Shown here one piece after another: positions 1 to 10,343 of a stretch of 64,000 bases of DNA (position 1 is the first letter of the stretch; each line of letters starts with the position of its first letter). This DNA comes from an uncultured Alphaproteobacteria bacterium (GTDB taxonomy: Bacteria; Pseudomonadota; Alphaproteobacteria; RF32; CAG-239): NCBI GenBank assembly GCA_944390355.1, contig CALXPT010000002.1, positions 150,733-214,732 of the forward strand, given 5' to 3'. A model generated the notes under the pieces. The model was not told the origin of the DNA. It was given only the letters and a program-made list of their open reading frames with translations, and did no database searches. The translations under genes and the position numbers were made by a program.

Positions 1-111
1 CAACGAGTTATCGGTGAAGATACATCTGCCGATGAACAAAAATCGACTGGCGGCACCGTAATATATAATGACGGAGCCAAGATTGATTTTCAATTAGGAA
101 CGCAATATTAA
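1..111 (+). CDS. C-terminal end of an unidentified protein (possibly PBP1A)
   Basis: An open frame runs from the first base to a TAA at 109-111 and gives the last 36 residues of a protein cut by the window edge. The tail is polar (it ends DFQLGTQY) and has no motif I can identify. A penicillin-binding protein 1A gene often precedes prfB in alphaproteobacteria, so mrcA is a guess from context only. It ends 11 bases before the prfB ATG, which suggests co-transcription. I am fairly sure it is coding and unsure of the product. Confidence 0.6.
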   Translation, partial: QRVIGEDTSADEQKSTGGTVIYNDGAKIDFQLGTQY

Positions 112-122
112 GGAAAGAAAAG

Positions 123-1239
123 ATGAGAGCAGAATTAGTAGAGTTAATCGCGGAAATAGAAAAATCGGTCAAACTTTTGCGGAGGTCGGTTTGACTACGA
201 AAATGCCAAAATAAGATTGGAAGAGCTTGATTCGCTTTCTCAGGATACCGCGCTGTGGAATGATGCCGCCCGCGCCCAAAAGCTTATGAGGGAAAAAACA
301 AACCTTGAAGATAAAATCAAAGGCTTCGAGCATATACAAAATACATTAAATGAATTAAAAGAAATGGCCGAGTTGGCCGAAAGTGATAACGATGAACATC
401 TGGAGCAAGATGTTTTAAATCAACTTCAAGAACTAAAAAACGACGCAAAGCATATGGAACTGGAAGCTTTGCTTTGCGGAGAAGTAGATGGTAATGACGC
501 ATATTTGGAAGTCCATGCCGGTTCGGGTGGTACGGAAGCGCAGGATTGGGCGGAAATGCTGCTGAGAATGTATAGCCGATGGGCGGAACAGCATCATTAT
601 AAAGTAGAATATATGGAAGAAACCGAAGGAGAAGTTGCCGGGCTAAAGTCAGCAACGATAAAAATTTCGGGACACAACGCTTATGGCTGGCTCAAATCAG
701 AAACGGGCGTGCACCGATTAGTCAGAATATCACCGTTTGATGCGGCGGGAAGACGGCACACAAGCTTTGCTTCTATAGGGGTATATCCGGTAGTAGATGA
801 TGAAATAGAGATTAAAATAAATGAATCAGATTGCCGGATTGACACATATCGTTCATCGGGAGCCGGCGGGCAGCATATTAACAAAACGGATTCAGCTGTT
901 CGTATCACGCATATACCGACCGGCATTGTTGTTTCCTGTCAAACGCAACGTTCACAATTTCAAAATCGCGAGATAGCATGGAAAATGCTAAAATCGCGTT
1001 TATATGAAATAGAGTTAAAAAAACGAGAGGAAAAAGAACAAGAAAAAAGAGATGCGCAAGGAGACATCGGCTGGGGATATCAAATTCGCTCTTATGTGCT
1101 CCAACCATACAAGATGGTTAAGGATTTACGGACAGAAGCGGAAACATCCGATACCAAAGCGGTTTTGGACGGAGATTTAGATATGTTTTTAGCCGCGGCA
1201 CTGGCAAGTAAGGTAGGTCCGAATGAAGAAAATAATTAA
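123..1239 (+). CDS. prfB: Peptide chain release factor 2 (programmed +1 frameshift)
   Basis: RF2 recognises UGA and UAA stop codons and triggers peptidyl-tRNA hydrolysis on the ribosome. The ATG at 123 opens a 23-codon frame (MRAELVEL...) that hits TGA at 192-194. The rest continues in the +1 frame from GAC at 193, so the product is join(123..191,193..1239), about 371 residues, a normal RF2 length. The SPF tripeptide that reads UGA (in RISPFDAAGRR) and the catalytic GGQ (in SSGAGGQHINKTDS) are both present. A later TTG at 217 could be mistaken for the start, but the upstream 30 codons match the RF2 N-terminus. The 3' end overlaps the next gene by 17 bases. Confidence 0.96.
181..195 (+). promoter_or_regulatory. 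RF2 autoregulatory +1 frameshift site
   Basis: A Shine-Dalgarno-like GGAGG (181-185) is followed by TCG, then GTT TGA C (189-195). This is the layout of the bacterial RF2 frameshift site: an internal SD three bases before the slip codon, then an in-frame UGA followed by C, a poor termination context. When RF2 is scarce the ribosome slips +1 and makes more RF2. The usual slip codon is CUU; here it is GUU. Confidence 0.88.
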
Positions 1240-2050
1240 TCGTATGTTGTTTGTATTAATCGCCATATATGTAATTTTTTGCGCAACGGTATATTTTTTT
1301 CCGGAGCTGTTTTTCTACAACCCGAGCAAAGAACACGCGAATTTAGAAAACATAAAAGACGAAGAGATAAAAATAGAAGAAGTCAATTATGAATCAAAAG
1401 ACGGAACAAAATTATATGGCTGGTATGTTGCGCCGAAATCCCAAAAGGAAATAATAGTTTTTTTACATGGCAATTCGTATAATATAGAAAAGTTTTTTTA
1501 TAAGATGCTTCCTCTGCTTAAAGAAGGATACGGCGTTTTCATGGGAGAATACAGAGGTTTTGGCGGAGTTAAAGGTAAAATTCGGCAAAAAGGCTTGGAT
1601 GAAGATGCTGTAGCCGGAGTTGAGTACCTCCGCGCACAAGGTTGGAAAAATAATGAAATAATAGTGTACGGAATGTCTCTTGGTTCCCATACGGCAACGA
1701 ATATAGTATATGAATTACAACAAGAGACACCGTTCCGAGCGTTGATATTGGAAGTTCCGTTTGATAGTTTGCTAAATGTCGTTAAAACCATCGTGCCTGC
1801 ACCTTTGCCGTTTAATTTGATAGTAAAAGATAAATATGACAATACGCAAATGATTAAAGAAATAAAGTCGCCGATTTTAGTTATGGGTGGAGGCAAGGAC
1901 ACGCTTGTTCCGGTAGAATTGGCTAAAAATCTCTATAACTTGGCTCCCGAACCGAAAGATATGATTATTTATCCGGAGGCCAAGCACCACAATCTTTTTG
2001 AATATAAAAATTATCAAGACATCATAAATTGGTTGGATAAGTTAAAATAA
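1223..2050 (+). CDS. Membrane-anchored alpha/beta hydrolase
   Basis: This 275-residue protein begins with a single hydrophobic segment (about residues 5-28), so the catalytic domain is probably held at the periplasmic face of the inner membrane. The fold signature is clear: an oxyanion region FLHGNSYN, the nucleophile elbow GMSLGSH (GxSxG), a late Asp in VMGGGKDTLVP, and a His near the C-terminus (EAKHHNLF). It resembles the BEM46/YfhR-type serine hydrolases; the substrate is unknown. It overlaps prfB by 17 bases and its stop overlaps the next ATG (TAATG), so it sits in a translationally coupled run. Confidence 0.85.
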   Translation: MKKIINRMLFVLIAIYVIFCATVYFFPELFFYNPSKEHANLENIKDEEIKIEEVNYESKDGTKLYGWYVAPKSQKEIIVFLHGNSYNIEKFFYKMLPLLKEGYGVFMGEYRGFGGVKGKIRQKGLDEDAVAGVEYLRAQGWKNNEIIVYGMSLGSHTATNIVYELQQETPFRALILEVPFDSLLNVVKTIVPAPLPFNLIVKDKYDNTQMIKEIKSPILVMGGGKDTLVPVELAKNLYNLAPEPKDMIIYPEAKHHNLFEYKNYQDIINWLDKLK

Positions 2051-5000
2051 TGGCAAAGAGAGCGCAACGAAAGAATATAAAGAAATATAAGACCACCAAG
2101 ATATTAGATTATTTTGGCGTTGCGTTTCTGAGTCTGTTGTTATTGTTTATCTGGCAGTTATACAAAGGGCCGATAGCGGTACCGTTTTTGAAGCCATACA
2201 TAATACAAGCCTTGAGTACGGAAGATGAAACATATCAAGTTTCTCTGGAAAGTGTCAATATAGAATTGGTACGTTCAATTCAGCCGATAAAAATTATCGC
2301 CAAGAATATAGTATACAAGAAGGAAGACGACAGTTTTATAATTAATGCGCCGCGCACATCGGTTTCATTTAGCATCAGAGCATTGTTGCGAGGAATAATT
2401 GCGCCGTCGTCGATTGAAGTCGAAGCCCCGAGCATATATGCATTTACGAGCTATGGAATAGAAAAAAATAAGACCGAAGAGATAAACAAGAAAAAGATAG
2501 AATACTATATAAACATGGCGGAGGATTTTCTTGAAAAATATAATAATGATGACAAATATGCGGTCGAAAATTATATAAACACAATAGAAATAAAGAATGC
2601 CAATGTCGAATTTCATGAAGTAGATTTAGGGCGCAAATGGGTATTAACGGATGCAAACTACAGTTACGAGAGAAGGCACGGCGGTTTGCATACGGAAGCG
2701 AGTGCGTTAATAGACATAAACAACAAGATAGCCTCAGCGGGAATAGAATGTGCATTAGATACCCAAACCAAGAACATGGGTTTAAAGGTTTATTTTTCAG
2801 ATATAGTTCCGGCCGATATAATGAACAACTTTATAGAAAAGAAAAAACAAAAGGAGCTTTATCAAATAAATTTGCCGTTAAGCGGTTCTCTGAGTGGAAA
2901 TATAGCATTAGGCAATCTCTTAAAGCATAAAGATAACATGATAGAAGGATTAGATGAGGCGATTAAATCGATAGATTTTGGGCTTGAAGGCGGACAAGGC
3001 AGCATTAATTTCACCGAAGACAAGAAGATGCGCTATGATGTATCATCATTTAAGCTCGACGGCGAAATTAAAGGAAAATTGGATGAATTAAGCATTAATA
3101 ATGCCAAATTTGATTTAGACGGTCAAGAAGCCCGATTAAGCCTTAAAATAAAAGGCTTAAAGAAATATACATTGGAAAATTCGCTCAAAGACATCAAGGC
3201 CTCGATGACGGCAAAAATCAAGAAATTAAAGTTAGACGACTTAACCAAATATTGGCCGAGATATTTAGGAGAGAGCGGCTGGATATGGTGTAAAGAAAGC
3301 TTGTTTGACGGAGAGGCAAAGAATGCCGAATTTCAATTTGATTTTGCATACGATAATAAAGCAAAAAGCGTAGTATTTAAGGATTTGACCGGACAAGTGG
3401 AAGCCGAAAACGCCACAATATTATATTTAACGGGCATGCCGGTAATCAAGAATTCATACGGACTGGCAAAATTTACGAAAGACAGTATAGATATAGAAAT
3501 AGACAAGGCAATTTCCGAAGGTGTGATTTTGAACGGAGGCTATGTTAAATTATATGATTTAGATAAAGAAGACAACTATGCGGATATAAAATTGGTAGCA
3601 GAATCAACAATAACGGATGTTTTGAAATTAATAGATAATCCGCCGCTGAACTTTGTGAAAGAAATGGGGATTCCGGCCGAAAAACTCAAAGGCAACGCCC
3701 AAACGGATTTAAGTCTGAATTTTGAATTAAAAGACGACTTAAAGCCCGAAGAAGTAAAAGTAGATGTAAAGGCGCGGTTGAGTGATGTAACAATAAACAA
3801 AGTGATAGAAGATAAAAATTTAACGGCAGAAGAACTCAATCTTGAGGTCAACAACAATAATTTAACCCTAAGCGGCAAAGCAAATTTTGATGAGATTCCG
3901 TTAGAATTGGTATGGAAGGAGAATTTTCATCAAAAAACAAATAAAAGCCAATACGAGATTTTGTTTAAATTGGATGATAAAATCAAGCAAAAGCTGGGTA
4001 TAGACATAGATATCTTGAATCCTCCGTATATAGAAGGATATGCGATGATAAAATCCACAATAGACATGTCGGATAAGAAAGAAGCAAAAATAGCCATAGA
4101 CGCGGACATACGGCACGCGGCAATAGATTATTCGTTTTTAGGTTTCAGAAAATTGTACGGAGAGGAGGGAACAATAACCGCCGAAGTGATATTGAACGAA
4201 GATAAAATAAGTTCAATACCGTCATTTGCCTTAATCAAACCGGATTTCAAATTAGATGGTTCAATAACACTGAGTAAAGACGGACAACTGGAAAAAGCAA
4301 ATATTTCACACATCCGCGGCCCGAAGACCAATGCGAGGGCCAAGATAGAATGGACGGGAGACAAAAACAATCCGTTAATTAAGATAAATGTTTCGGGAAA
4401 CAGCTATGATTTGAGCACTTTTTTTGACCGCCGTGCCGAACAGGAGCAAGAAGCATACGCCAGACAGCAAGAGAAAAAGAATGCGGATGCTACGGATAAT
4501 GATTGGGAAAACATAACCAGTGCCGACATTAACATTGCGGTGAACAAACTTTGGACCAACCCGAAAGTACCGATAACTAACTTTGCCGGAGCGGCAAAAT
4601 TACGTCATGGTATAGGCGTTCACGAGGTTCATATGGTCGGCAATTATGGCGACAGCAAAGAAGTCAAACTCAAAGCGGACTATTCGCCGCGCCCGAATAA
4701 TGAGTATTATCTGTCGATAAGCAGTAACAATGCCGGCAGCACGTTCAAAGTCCTAAGAATATATGATAATATAAGCGGAGGCAATTTAAAGATAGAAGGC
4801 AAACGAGACGCACAAAAAGAATTTGTGGGACATGCCTCAATACGCGATTTTAATCTGCATAACACGCCTGTTTTGGCCAAGGTTTTGAGTGTGGCATCAT
4901 TAACGGGAATAGTAGGAATGTTGTCAGGCGAGGGAATAGCATTTTCGCATTTAGACGCACCATTTGAATATAAGAACAAAGTACTAACGGTAGAAGACGG

Positions 5001-5301
5001 CAAAGCATTTGGAAATGTATTGGGAATAACCATGAACGGAAGCTATAATTGGAACACGGAAGAAATAAAAGGAAAAGGAGTAATTGCGCCGGCATACAGC
5101 ATAAATAGTTTTCTCGGGAAGATACCTTTAGTCGGAAGTTTGTTAGCCGGAAAAGACGGGACGGTATTTGCCGCCAATTATTCGGTCAAAGGAAACATTG
5201 CAGATGCCGAGGTTGATATTAATCCGTTATCAGCCTTAAGCCCAGGCTCACTCAAAGATTTATTTTCATCAATGTTCGGAAGTGAAAATGGCAACAATTA
5301 A
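2050..5301 (+). CDS. YhdP/AsmA-like DUF3971 envelope protein
   Basis: This is a 1083-residue protein with a basic N-terminus, one membrane segment (about residues 23-42) and then a very long, beta-rich extracytoplasmic region. That architecture and the C-terminal AsmA-like end (GVIAPAYSINSFLGKIPLVGSLLAGKDG) match the DUF3971/AsmA_2 (YhdP-type) proteins. Members of the AsmA/TamB superfamily form grooved bridges between the membranes and move phospholipid towards the outer membrane; that role is family knowledge, not shown here. It starts on the last base of the upstream stop codon and overlaps the next gene by 14 bases. Confidence 0.85.
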   Translation: MAKRAQRKNIKKYKTTKILDYFGVAFLSLLLLFIWQLYKGPIAVPFLKPYIIQALSTEDETYQVSLESVNIELVRSIQPIKIIAKNIVYKKEDDSFIINAPRTSVSFSIRALLRGIIAPSSIEVEAPSIYAFTSYGIEKNKTEEINKKKIEYYINMAEDFLEKYNNDDKYAVENYINTIEIKNANVEFHEVDLGRKWVLTDANYSYERRHGGLHTEASALIDINNKIASAGIECALDTQTKNMGLKVYFSDIVPADIMNNFIEKKKQKELYQINLPLSGSLSGNIALGNLLKHKDNMIEGLDEAIKSIDFGLEGGQGSINFTEDKKMRYDVSSFKLDGEIKGKLDELSINNAKFDLDGQEARLSLKIKGLKKYTLENSLKDIKASMTAKIKKLKLDDLTKYWPRYLGESGWIWCKESLFDGEAKNAEFQFDFAYDNKAKSVVFKDLTGQVEAENATILYLTGMPVIKNSYGLAKFTKDSIDIEIDKAISEGVILNGGYVKLYDLDKEDNYADIKLVAESTITDVLKLIDNPPLNFVKEMGIPAEKLKGNAQTDLSLNFELKDDLKPEEVKVDVKARLSDVTINKVIEDKNLTAEELNLEVNNNNLTLSGKANFDEIPLELVWKENFHQKTNKSQYEILFKLDDKIKQKLGIDIDILNPPYIEGYAMIKSTIDMSDKKEAKIAIDADIRHAAIDYSFLGFRKLYGEEGTITAEVILNEDKISSIPSFALIKPDFKLDGSITLSKDGQLEKANISHIRGPKTNARAKIEWTGDKNNPLIKINVSGNSYDLSTFFDRRAEQEQEAYARQQEKKNADATDNDWENITSADINIAVNKLWTNPKVPITNFAGAAKLRHGIGVHEVHMVGNYGDSKEVKLKADYSPRPNNEYYLSISSNNAGSTFKVLRIYDNISGGNLKIEGKRDAQKEFVGHASIRDFNLHNTPVLAKVLSVASLTGIVGMLSGEGIAFSHLDAPFEYKNKVLTVEDGKAFGNVLGITMNGSYNWNTEEIKGKGVIAPAYSINSFLGKIPLVGSLLAGKDGTVFAANYSVKGNIADAEVDINPLSALSPGSLKDLFSSMFGSENGNN

Positions 5302-5761
5302 AATAGGCTTGGATTTTCATGGTGTAATAGATACAAACCCCGAGTATTTCAGAGAGTTCAGCAGCAAAGCACGGCAGAGGGGGTGGGAAATTCATGTTAT
5401 AACGGGAGGTCCCTACAAACAAGTCAAAGCAAAGTTGGATAATTGGCAAATATGCTATAATAAAATTTTTGCGATTTATGATTATTATGCCGCGCAGCAT
5501 ATGGTTAAAAATAAAGAAGACGGAAGTTTTACAATTCCTTCAGAATTGTGGAATAGCATAAAAGCCAAATATTGTCAGGAAAATAAAATATCCATACAAA
5601 TAGATGACAGTCATGAGTACGGAAATTCATTCTTGACGCCGTATTGTAAATTTGATAATAAAGAACGGCAGTGCGAAACACTTAACGGTTATCACATTGA
5701 TTTAAAAGAAGACATAGAGCGAACGTTAGATGAAATGGAAAAATTTTTAATAACATCATAA
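5288..5761 (+). CDS. HAD-like protein
   Basis: This is a 157-residue cytoplasmic protein. The start GLDFHGVIDTNPEY resembles HAD motif I (DxDG), but the second Asp is replaced by His (DFHGV), as in some small HAD-like proteins. VITGG fits motif II and QIDDSHEYG fits the terminal acidic motif. No cap domain is obvious. I chose the ATG at 5288, not the GTG at 5282, because the ATG product begins directly at the first beta strand. It overlaps the DUF3971 gene by 14 bases. The substrate is unknown, and with the changed second Asp catalysis is not certain. Confidence 0.75.
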   Translation: MATIKIGLDFHGVIDTNPEYFREFSSKARQRGWEIHVITGGPYKQVKAKLDNWQICYNKIFAIYDYYAAQHMVKNKEDGSFTIPSELWNSIKAKYCQENKISIQIDDSHEYGNSFLTPYCKFDNKERQCETLNGYHIDLKEDIERTLDEMEKFLITS

Positions 5762-5848
5762 AAAATGAATTTGTTAATCATTTGTTGATGAAATTAAGTG
5801 TAAAGTAACCATAATTGTCAACAAATATATTGTATAAGGGAAAAGATA

Positions 5849-6484
5849 ATGGCTTACAAAAGCTTACTTGAAGTTTACGATAATACGCTGGTTCCGATGG
5901 TAATAGAACAAACCTCGCGCGGCGAACGCTCATTTGATATATATTCAAGATTGTTGAAAGAGAGAATCATCTTTTTAACCGGTGAAGTAAATGACGCAGT
6001 TTCTTCCTTGGTTTGCGCACAGCTTCTTTTCTTGGAATCCGAAAATCCTAAAAAGGATATATATATGTACATCAATTCCCCGGGAGGAGTAGTAACATCG
6101 GGAATGGCCATGTATGATACGATGCAATATATCAGCTGTGATGTCAACACGTTATGTATAGGACAGGCCTGCTCCATGGGTTCTCTGCTGTTAACCGGCG
6201 GCACAAAGGGAAAGAGAGCCGCCTTGCCGCATTCAAGAATAATGATACACCAACCATCCGGCGGCGCACAAGGCAAAGCCTCGGATATTGAGATTCAGGC
6301 AAATGAAATTTTGAAAATGAAAAAGATGTTAAACGAGTTGTATGTCAAGCATACGGGGCAGAAGTTAAGTCATATAGAAAAGGCAATGGATAGAGATAAC
6401 TTTATGTCGCCGGAAGAAGCCTTAAGTTTCGGACTGATAGACAGAATAGTAGAACAACGCGAAGGAATAGTAAAAGGTAAATAA
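5849..6484 (+). CDS. clpP: ATP-dependent Clp protease proteolytic subunit
   Basis: ClpP forms the tetradecameric chamber that degrades substrates unfolded by ClpX or ClpA. The serine-protease triad is visible: Ser109 in QACSMGS, His134 in [10 protein letters not shown] and Asp183 in DRDNFMS. The position before the catalytic serine is Cys where Ala is common. Length (211 residues) is normal. clpX starts two bases after its stop, the usual clpP-clpX operon. An 87-base gap separates it from the upstream gene, so the operon probably has its own promoter there, although I could not find a convincing -35/-10 pair. Confidence 0.98.
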   Translation: MAYKSLLEVYDNTLVPMVIEQTSRGERSFDIYSRLLKERIIFLTGEVNDAVSSLVCAQLLFLESENPKKDIYMYINSPGGVVTSGMAMYDTMQYISCDVNTLCIGQACSMGSLLLTGGTKGKRAALPHSRIMIHQPSGGAQGKASDIEIQANEILKMKKMLNELYVKHTGQKLSHIEKAMDRDNFMSPEEALSFGLIDRIVEQREGIVKGK

Positions 6485-6486
6485 AA

Positions 6487-7776
6487 ATGAGTGAAACAAC
6501 GGATAATAATAAAGGAGAAACACTTCACTGTTCTTTTTGTGGCAAGAGCCAAGATGAAGTCAAAAAACTTGTAGCCGGCCGAGGTGTTTATATCTGTGAT
6601 GAATGTATCGAGGTATGCATAAACATTGTTGCCGATGAATTAAACGAAATGGAAGAAGGTAAAGAAACCAACTCGATAGAAAATCTGCCGACCCCATCCA
6701 AGATAAAAGAATTTTTGGACCAATATGTCATCGGGCAAGATTATGCCAAAAAGGTTTTGTCCGTTGCCGTATACAATCACTATAAGAGATTAAACAGCAA
6801 AAAAACATCAAAAGATATAGACATTCAAAAGTCGAATGTAATTTTAATCGGCTCGACTGGAAGCGGAAAAACCCTGTTGGCACAAACTCTGGCAAAAGTT
6901 TTGGACGTCCCGTTTGCCATATCCGATGCAACGACTTTAACAGAGGCCGGTTATGTCGGAGAGGATGTCGAAAACATAATTTTGAAATTGGTTCAAAATG
7001 CCAATTATGATATCGAAAAGGCACAAAGGGGTATCGTTTATATCGATGAAATAGATAAGATAAGCCGCAAGTCTGACGGCCCGTCGATTACAAGAGATGT
7101 TTCGGGAGAAGGTGTCCAACAAGCATTGCTTAAAATCATAGAAGGGACAATCGCCAATGTTCCGCCTCAAGGAGGCAGAAAACATCCGCAACAAGAATTT
7201 TTGCATGTTGATACCACCAACATTTTGTTTATCTGCGGCGGCGCATTTGCCGGATTGGAAAAAATAGTCGCGAACCGAGGCTCGGAAACATCAATCGGTT
7301 TTGGAGCAAAGGTTGAATCACCGGAAGATAGAGGAATCGGAGAGATAATCAAAGATGTCCAACCCGAAGATTTGCTGAAATATGGCTTAATACCGGAGTT
7401 TATCGGCCGCTTGCCGATTATAGCAACTTTGGGAGATTTGAACGAAGAAGCATTAGTGAGAGTTTTAACCGAACCGAAGAATGCTCTGGTGAAACAGTAT
7501 AAGACTTTGTTTGATATGGAAAACGTAAAATTAACCATAACGGATAAGGCCTTGATAGCAATCGCCAAAAAAGCAATAGAGCGCAAAACGGGCGCGCGCG
7601 GCTTAAGAGCAATCATGGAAGAAAATCTTTTGGAATTGATGTATGAAATTCCGGATGAAAAAGATTTAACCGAAATCGTGATTGATGAAAAGGTCATCAA
7701 CGACGGAGCTAAACCCAAACTCATCAAAGGCGAGAAGGGAAAGAAAGAAGAAAAAGAAGAGCAAAAAACCGCATAA
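6487..7776 (+). CDS. clpX: ATP-dependent Clp protease ATP-binding subunit ClpX
   Basis: ClpX is the hexameric AAA+ unfoldase that feeds ClpP. The N-terminal C4 zinc finger (Cys15, Cys18, Cys37, Cys40) is intact, followed by Walker A GSTGSGKT (about residue 122), Walker [10 protein letters not shown] and the pore-loop GYVGEDVEN. Length (429) is typical. The C-terminal tail is Lys/Glu-rich and unstructured. It starts two bases after clpP. A lon gene often follows clpX in proteobacteria; here the next gene is a convergent helicase. Confidence 0.98.
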   Translation: MSETTDNNKGETLHCSFCGKSQDEVKKLVAGRGVYICDECIEVCINIVADELNEMEEGKETNSIENLPTPSKIKEFLDQYVIGQDYAKKVLSVAVYNHYKRLNSKKTSKDIDIQKSNVILIGSTGSGKTLLAQTLAKVLDVPFAISDATTLTEAGYVGEDVENIILKLVQNANYDIEKAQRGIVYIDEIDKISRKSDGPSITRDVSGEGVQQALLKIIEGTIANVPPQGGRKHPQQEFLHVDTTNILFICGGAFAGLEKIVANRGSETSIGFGAKVESPEDRGIGEIIKDVQPEDLLKYGLIPEFIGRLPIIATLGDLNEEALVRVLTEPKNALVKQYKTLFDMENVKLTITDKALIAIAKKAIERKTGARGLRAIMEENLLELMYEIPDEKDLTEIVIDEKVINDGAKPKLIKGEKGKKEEKEEQKTA

Positions 7777-7799
7777 AGAAAATTTGAAAGATAAAAAAG

Positions 7800-7828
7800 A
7801 AAGGGCACCGTTAAAACGATGCCCTTTT
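7800..7828. terminator. Bidirectional terminator between clpX and the helicase gene
   Basis: An inverted repeat (AAAGGGCA at 7800-7807, TGCCCTTT at 7820-7827) with A-rich and T-rich flanks lies downstream of clpX. The stop codon of the convergent helicase gene (TTA at 7811-7813 on this strand) sits in its loop, so one hairpin can serve both genes. Confidence 0.8.
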
Positions 7829-10285
7829 AAGATTAGAGAAAGAAATTTTCTCAGCCGAAACACCCTCAACCGAAACAGTTGAATCAAAATTATCATTTTG
7901 AGAGGAAATATGAATTTCTTTGAGTTTGGAATTAAAGCTAATCCCGTTGGACTTATCCCCGACAATATGAGCCTTGACGACCAAATCAGGATTTTGAATA
8001 TCAATGTAGGAAGCCACAACCGGATTAATGGTTAAATTAACTTCGTTTCCGTTGATAAGGCCGAGATTCTTGAGCTTATCTTCACTAATGTTAACCGTTC
8101 CGTAAAAATTAGGCCGTTCCCGCCCAAGGATATCGAACAAATCAAAATCTTTTTTAGGGTTGGGAATAGACAAGACATTAGAAATGAGGTCGCGTTCTTG
8201 CTCTTTTTTAAGCGTATCGCTCCAAAAAGCATCCGGAATATTGTTTTTTTCGATAAAGGCTTTAAATTCCGCAATGCCTTTTTCTTTAAGAATGTTCAAT
8301 GCGTTGGCGACACGGGCATTAAACCCATCGGCAACAAAATCTTTCAATTCGTAATTGCTTATATAAGAAGAATCTAATATATGAAAATCTTTGTCGCTGT
8401 CAACACTTGAAATAATCTCAGGATTTTTAAGAATAAATTTTTTAATATCGTCCGTTGATAAAGAAGTAACATTTTCATAAATCGTAAAGGAGCGTCCGCC
8501 GTTTTTGGGCGTAATCACCCGCGGCTCGGCCAAGAAATTGTTGGAGCCGGAAACTGCGGAAGAATTAGAAATCTCATAAGAGTCTCGGTTAAAAATGTTT
8601 TGTCTGTCGATATTAAGTTTTTCAATATGACCGGCGATGAGGCATTGACGCAATTTGTCATAATCAAACTCAAGCATATCGGTAGAAAAACGTACGCCGA
8701 GCCTGTGTCTCAAATCACGAATAAGCTCTTTAGTTTCAAAAAAGCGTTTTTTGTTAACGTTGTATTTATAAAAGATTTTATTCGTTTCATCTTCAAGCTT
8801 TTTCCTTTGCACACCGTCGCGTTTGAGTTTTTTCAAAGCTTTGTCTGCAGCAAGAAAAGCTTTGAGTCCGTCAAACAGGTCGGAAGAATCATCCAGCCCA
8901 TGCCCCTGACGGAAGTTTTGTCGCAAATTTCCCTGTTCGGCGATTGCAACCATAACAAGAGCTTGAGGCAGACAATATTCTCTGCTTTGGGCGTATTTGA
9001 GAGTAACGGCATTTTCCACGGTAACCGGCAAGTCGTTGGCAAACTTTCCGAGCTTGGTGAGGTGACCGTCTTCATCAATGAGTTTAAGCCTTTTAAGTTT
9101 TGCTTTGGCGGCCAATAATTGTCCATGGTCGATATATGCATCAAAATTCAAGTCCTCGGCTTTCAAATCAAAGCTAGCACAGTCCATAATCAAAGAAGAA
9201 AGCGGCAAACGAGAAATTTCCGGTGTGGTTTCTTTCGCGCGGTTTTTCCATCTAGTGTAAGACGCTAAAACAAAGATACCGTCAGTAAAGCGGCAGACAC
9301 GTCCTTTTTGCTGTTGCAAACGCCATTGCGGTAGGTCTTGCTCTTTAAGAGCGATAGCCCCGCTTGAGGTAACAAAAAGGTCTTTTCCTTTTCCGGAAGT
9401 AATACCTGCATCCAACCAAGGAATATTCATACCGCTTTCAATAACATTTGTACCGATAATAATTTTTCTAAAACCGTTCTTGGGTGATTTAAGAGCTTTG
9501 TCGCGTTCTTTTTTATCCATTTCACCATAGATGGAAGCCACCTCAACGTCTTTAATGTCTTTTTCTAACAAGAGTGTTTCAATTTTATCTTTGGTTTCTT
9601 CAATGTTTGCGACACCGGATTCAAAAATGGCAATACCTTTGCGCTTTTTGTTCATGAGCAAATCGATAGAGTGTTCGGCAGCATCTTTGCTGTTGTCTTC
9701 AATGATTTCACAGTCATAAGTTCTGCCTTGTGCTTCAAAGGTATTGGGATTAAAGTCTCGCCAATATTCTTTTTGCTTTTCAAGGTTGATAGTAGCACTC
9801 ATTTCAATAAGACGCAAAGCATCACCTTGCTTTTTACGATAGTGGAGCAGGGCTTTGGCAATGGACATATCCATAGAAGCCTCATGAACTTCATCGAGCA
9901 CAATATTTTTTTCATAAAAAATCATACCGGAGCTGATGGCATAACCATAAGTGGCAAAAATAATTTTAGAATTTTTGCTAAACAGAGGCTCATCGCCGCC
10001 TTGAGTACCCACTGCATAACCCACCTCTTCGCCAAGGGTTCCGCCGGAGAGTTCGGAAACGGTTTCTGCGGCGTTAATCGCTAAAAATTTTCTTGGAACG
10101 AGCACAACAACACGCTCGTTGTCAGGAATTTTATCAGCAAGTTTGGCAGGGATTGTTAAAGTCTTACCGCTACCGGTAGGAGAAGAAATGATGGTAACAT
10201 TATTATCAACCGAATCCATCACCGCATCGGAAATCTCATTAACCGGCAAATCCTTAAGTTTATCATTATATAGCGCTTCAAACAT
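7811..10285 (-). CDS. DEVH-box (HrpB-like) ATP-dependent helicase
   Basis: This 824-residue protein has a superfamily 2 helicase core in its N-terminal half: Walker A SSPTGSGKT (about residues 34-42), box II DEVH (VLDEVHEAS), motif III MSAT and motif VI QQKGRVCRF. These fit the DEAH/RHA group that includes HrpA and HrpB. The C-terminal 400 residues do not match the HrpB C-terminal domain in any way I can recognise. I chose the ATG at 10285 because GGGAG lies just upstream; an upstream TTG would add five residues. RNA or RNP remodelling is inferred from the family. It converges with clpX. Confidence 0.85.
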   Translation of the reverse strand: MFEALYNDKLKDLPVNEISDAVMDSVDNNVTIISSPTGSGKTLTIPAKLADKIPDNERVVVLVPRKFLAINAAETVSELSGGTLGEEVGYAVGTQGGDEPLFSKNSKIIFATYGYAISSGMIFYEKNIVLDEVHEASMDMSIAKALLHYRKKQGDALRLIEMSATINLEKQKEYWRDFNPNTFEAQGRTYDCEIIEDNSKDAAEHSIDLLMNKKRKGIAIFESGVANIEETKDKIETLLLEKDIKDVEVASIYGEMDKKERDKALKSPKNGFRKIIIGTNVIESGMNIPWLDAGITSGKGKDLFVTSSGAIALKEQDLPQWRLQQQKGRVCRFTDGIFVLASYTRWKNRAKETTPEISRLPLSSLIMDCASFDLKAEDLNFDAYIDHGQLLAAKAKLKRLKLIDEDGHLTKLGKFANDLPVTVENAVTLKYAQSREYCLPQALVMVAIAEQGNLRQNFRQGHGLDDSSDLFDGLKAFLAADKALKKLKRDGVQRKKLEDETNKIFYKYNVNKKRFFETKELIRDLRHRLGVRFSTDMLEFDYDKLRQCLIAGHIEKLNIDRQNIFNRDSYEISNSSAVSGSNNFLAEPRVITPKNGGRSFTIYENVTSLSTDDIKKFILKNPEIISSVDSDKDFHILDSSYISNYELKDFVADGFNARVANALNILKEKGIAEFKAFIEKNNIPDAFWSDTLKKEQERDLISNVLSIPNPKKDFDLFDILGRERPNFYGTVNISEDKLKNLGLINGNEVNLTINPVVASYIDIQNPDLVVKAHIVGDKSNGISFNSKLKEIHISSQNDNFDSTVSVEGVSAEKISFSNLKRASF

Positions 10286-10343
10286 GTAACAATCTCCCAA
10301 AACAACATAGCTATAAATATATCACAAAAGAGGTCTTAAATAA

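Noticed and set aside
8600..9118. 172-codon plus-strand frame
   Set aside because: It is antisense to the helicase gene, whose motifs are intact; no RBS and no recognisable domain.
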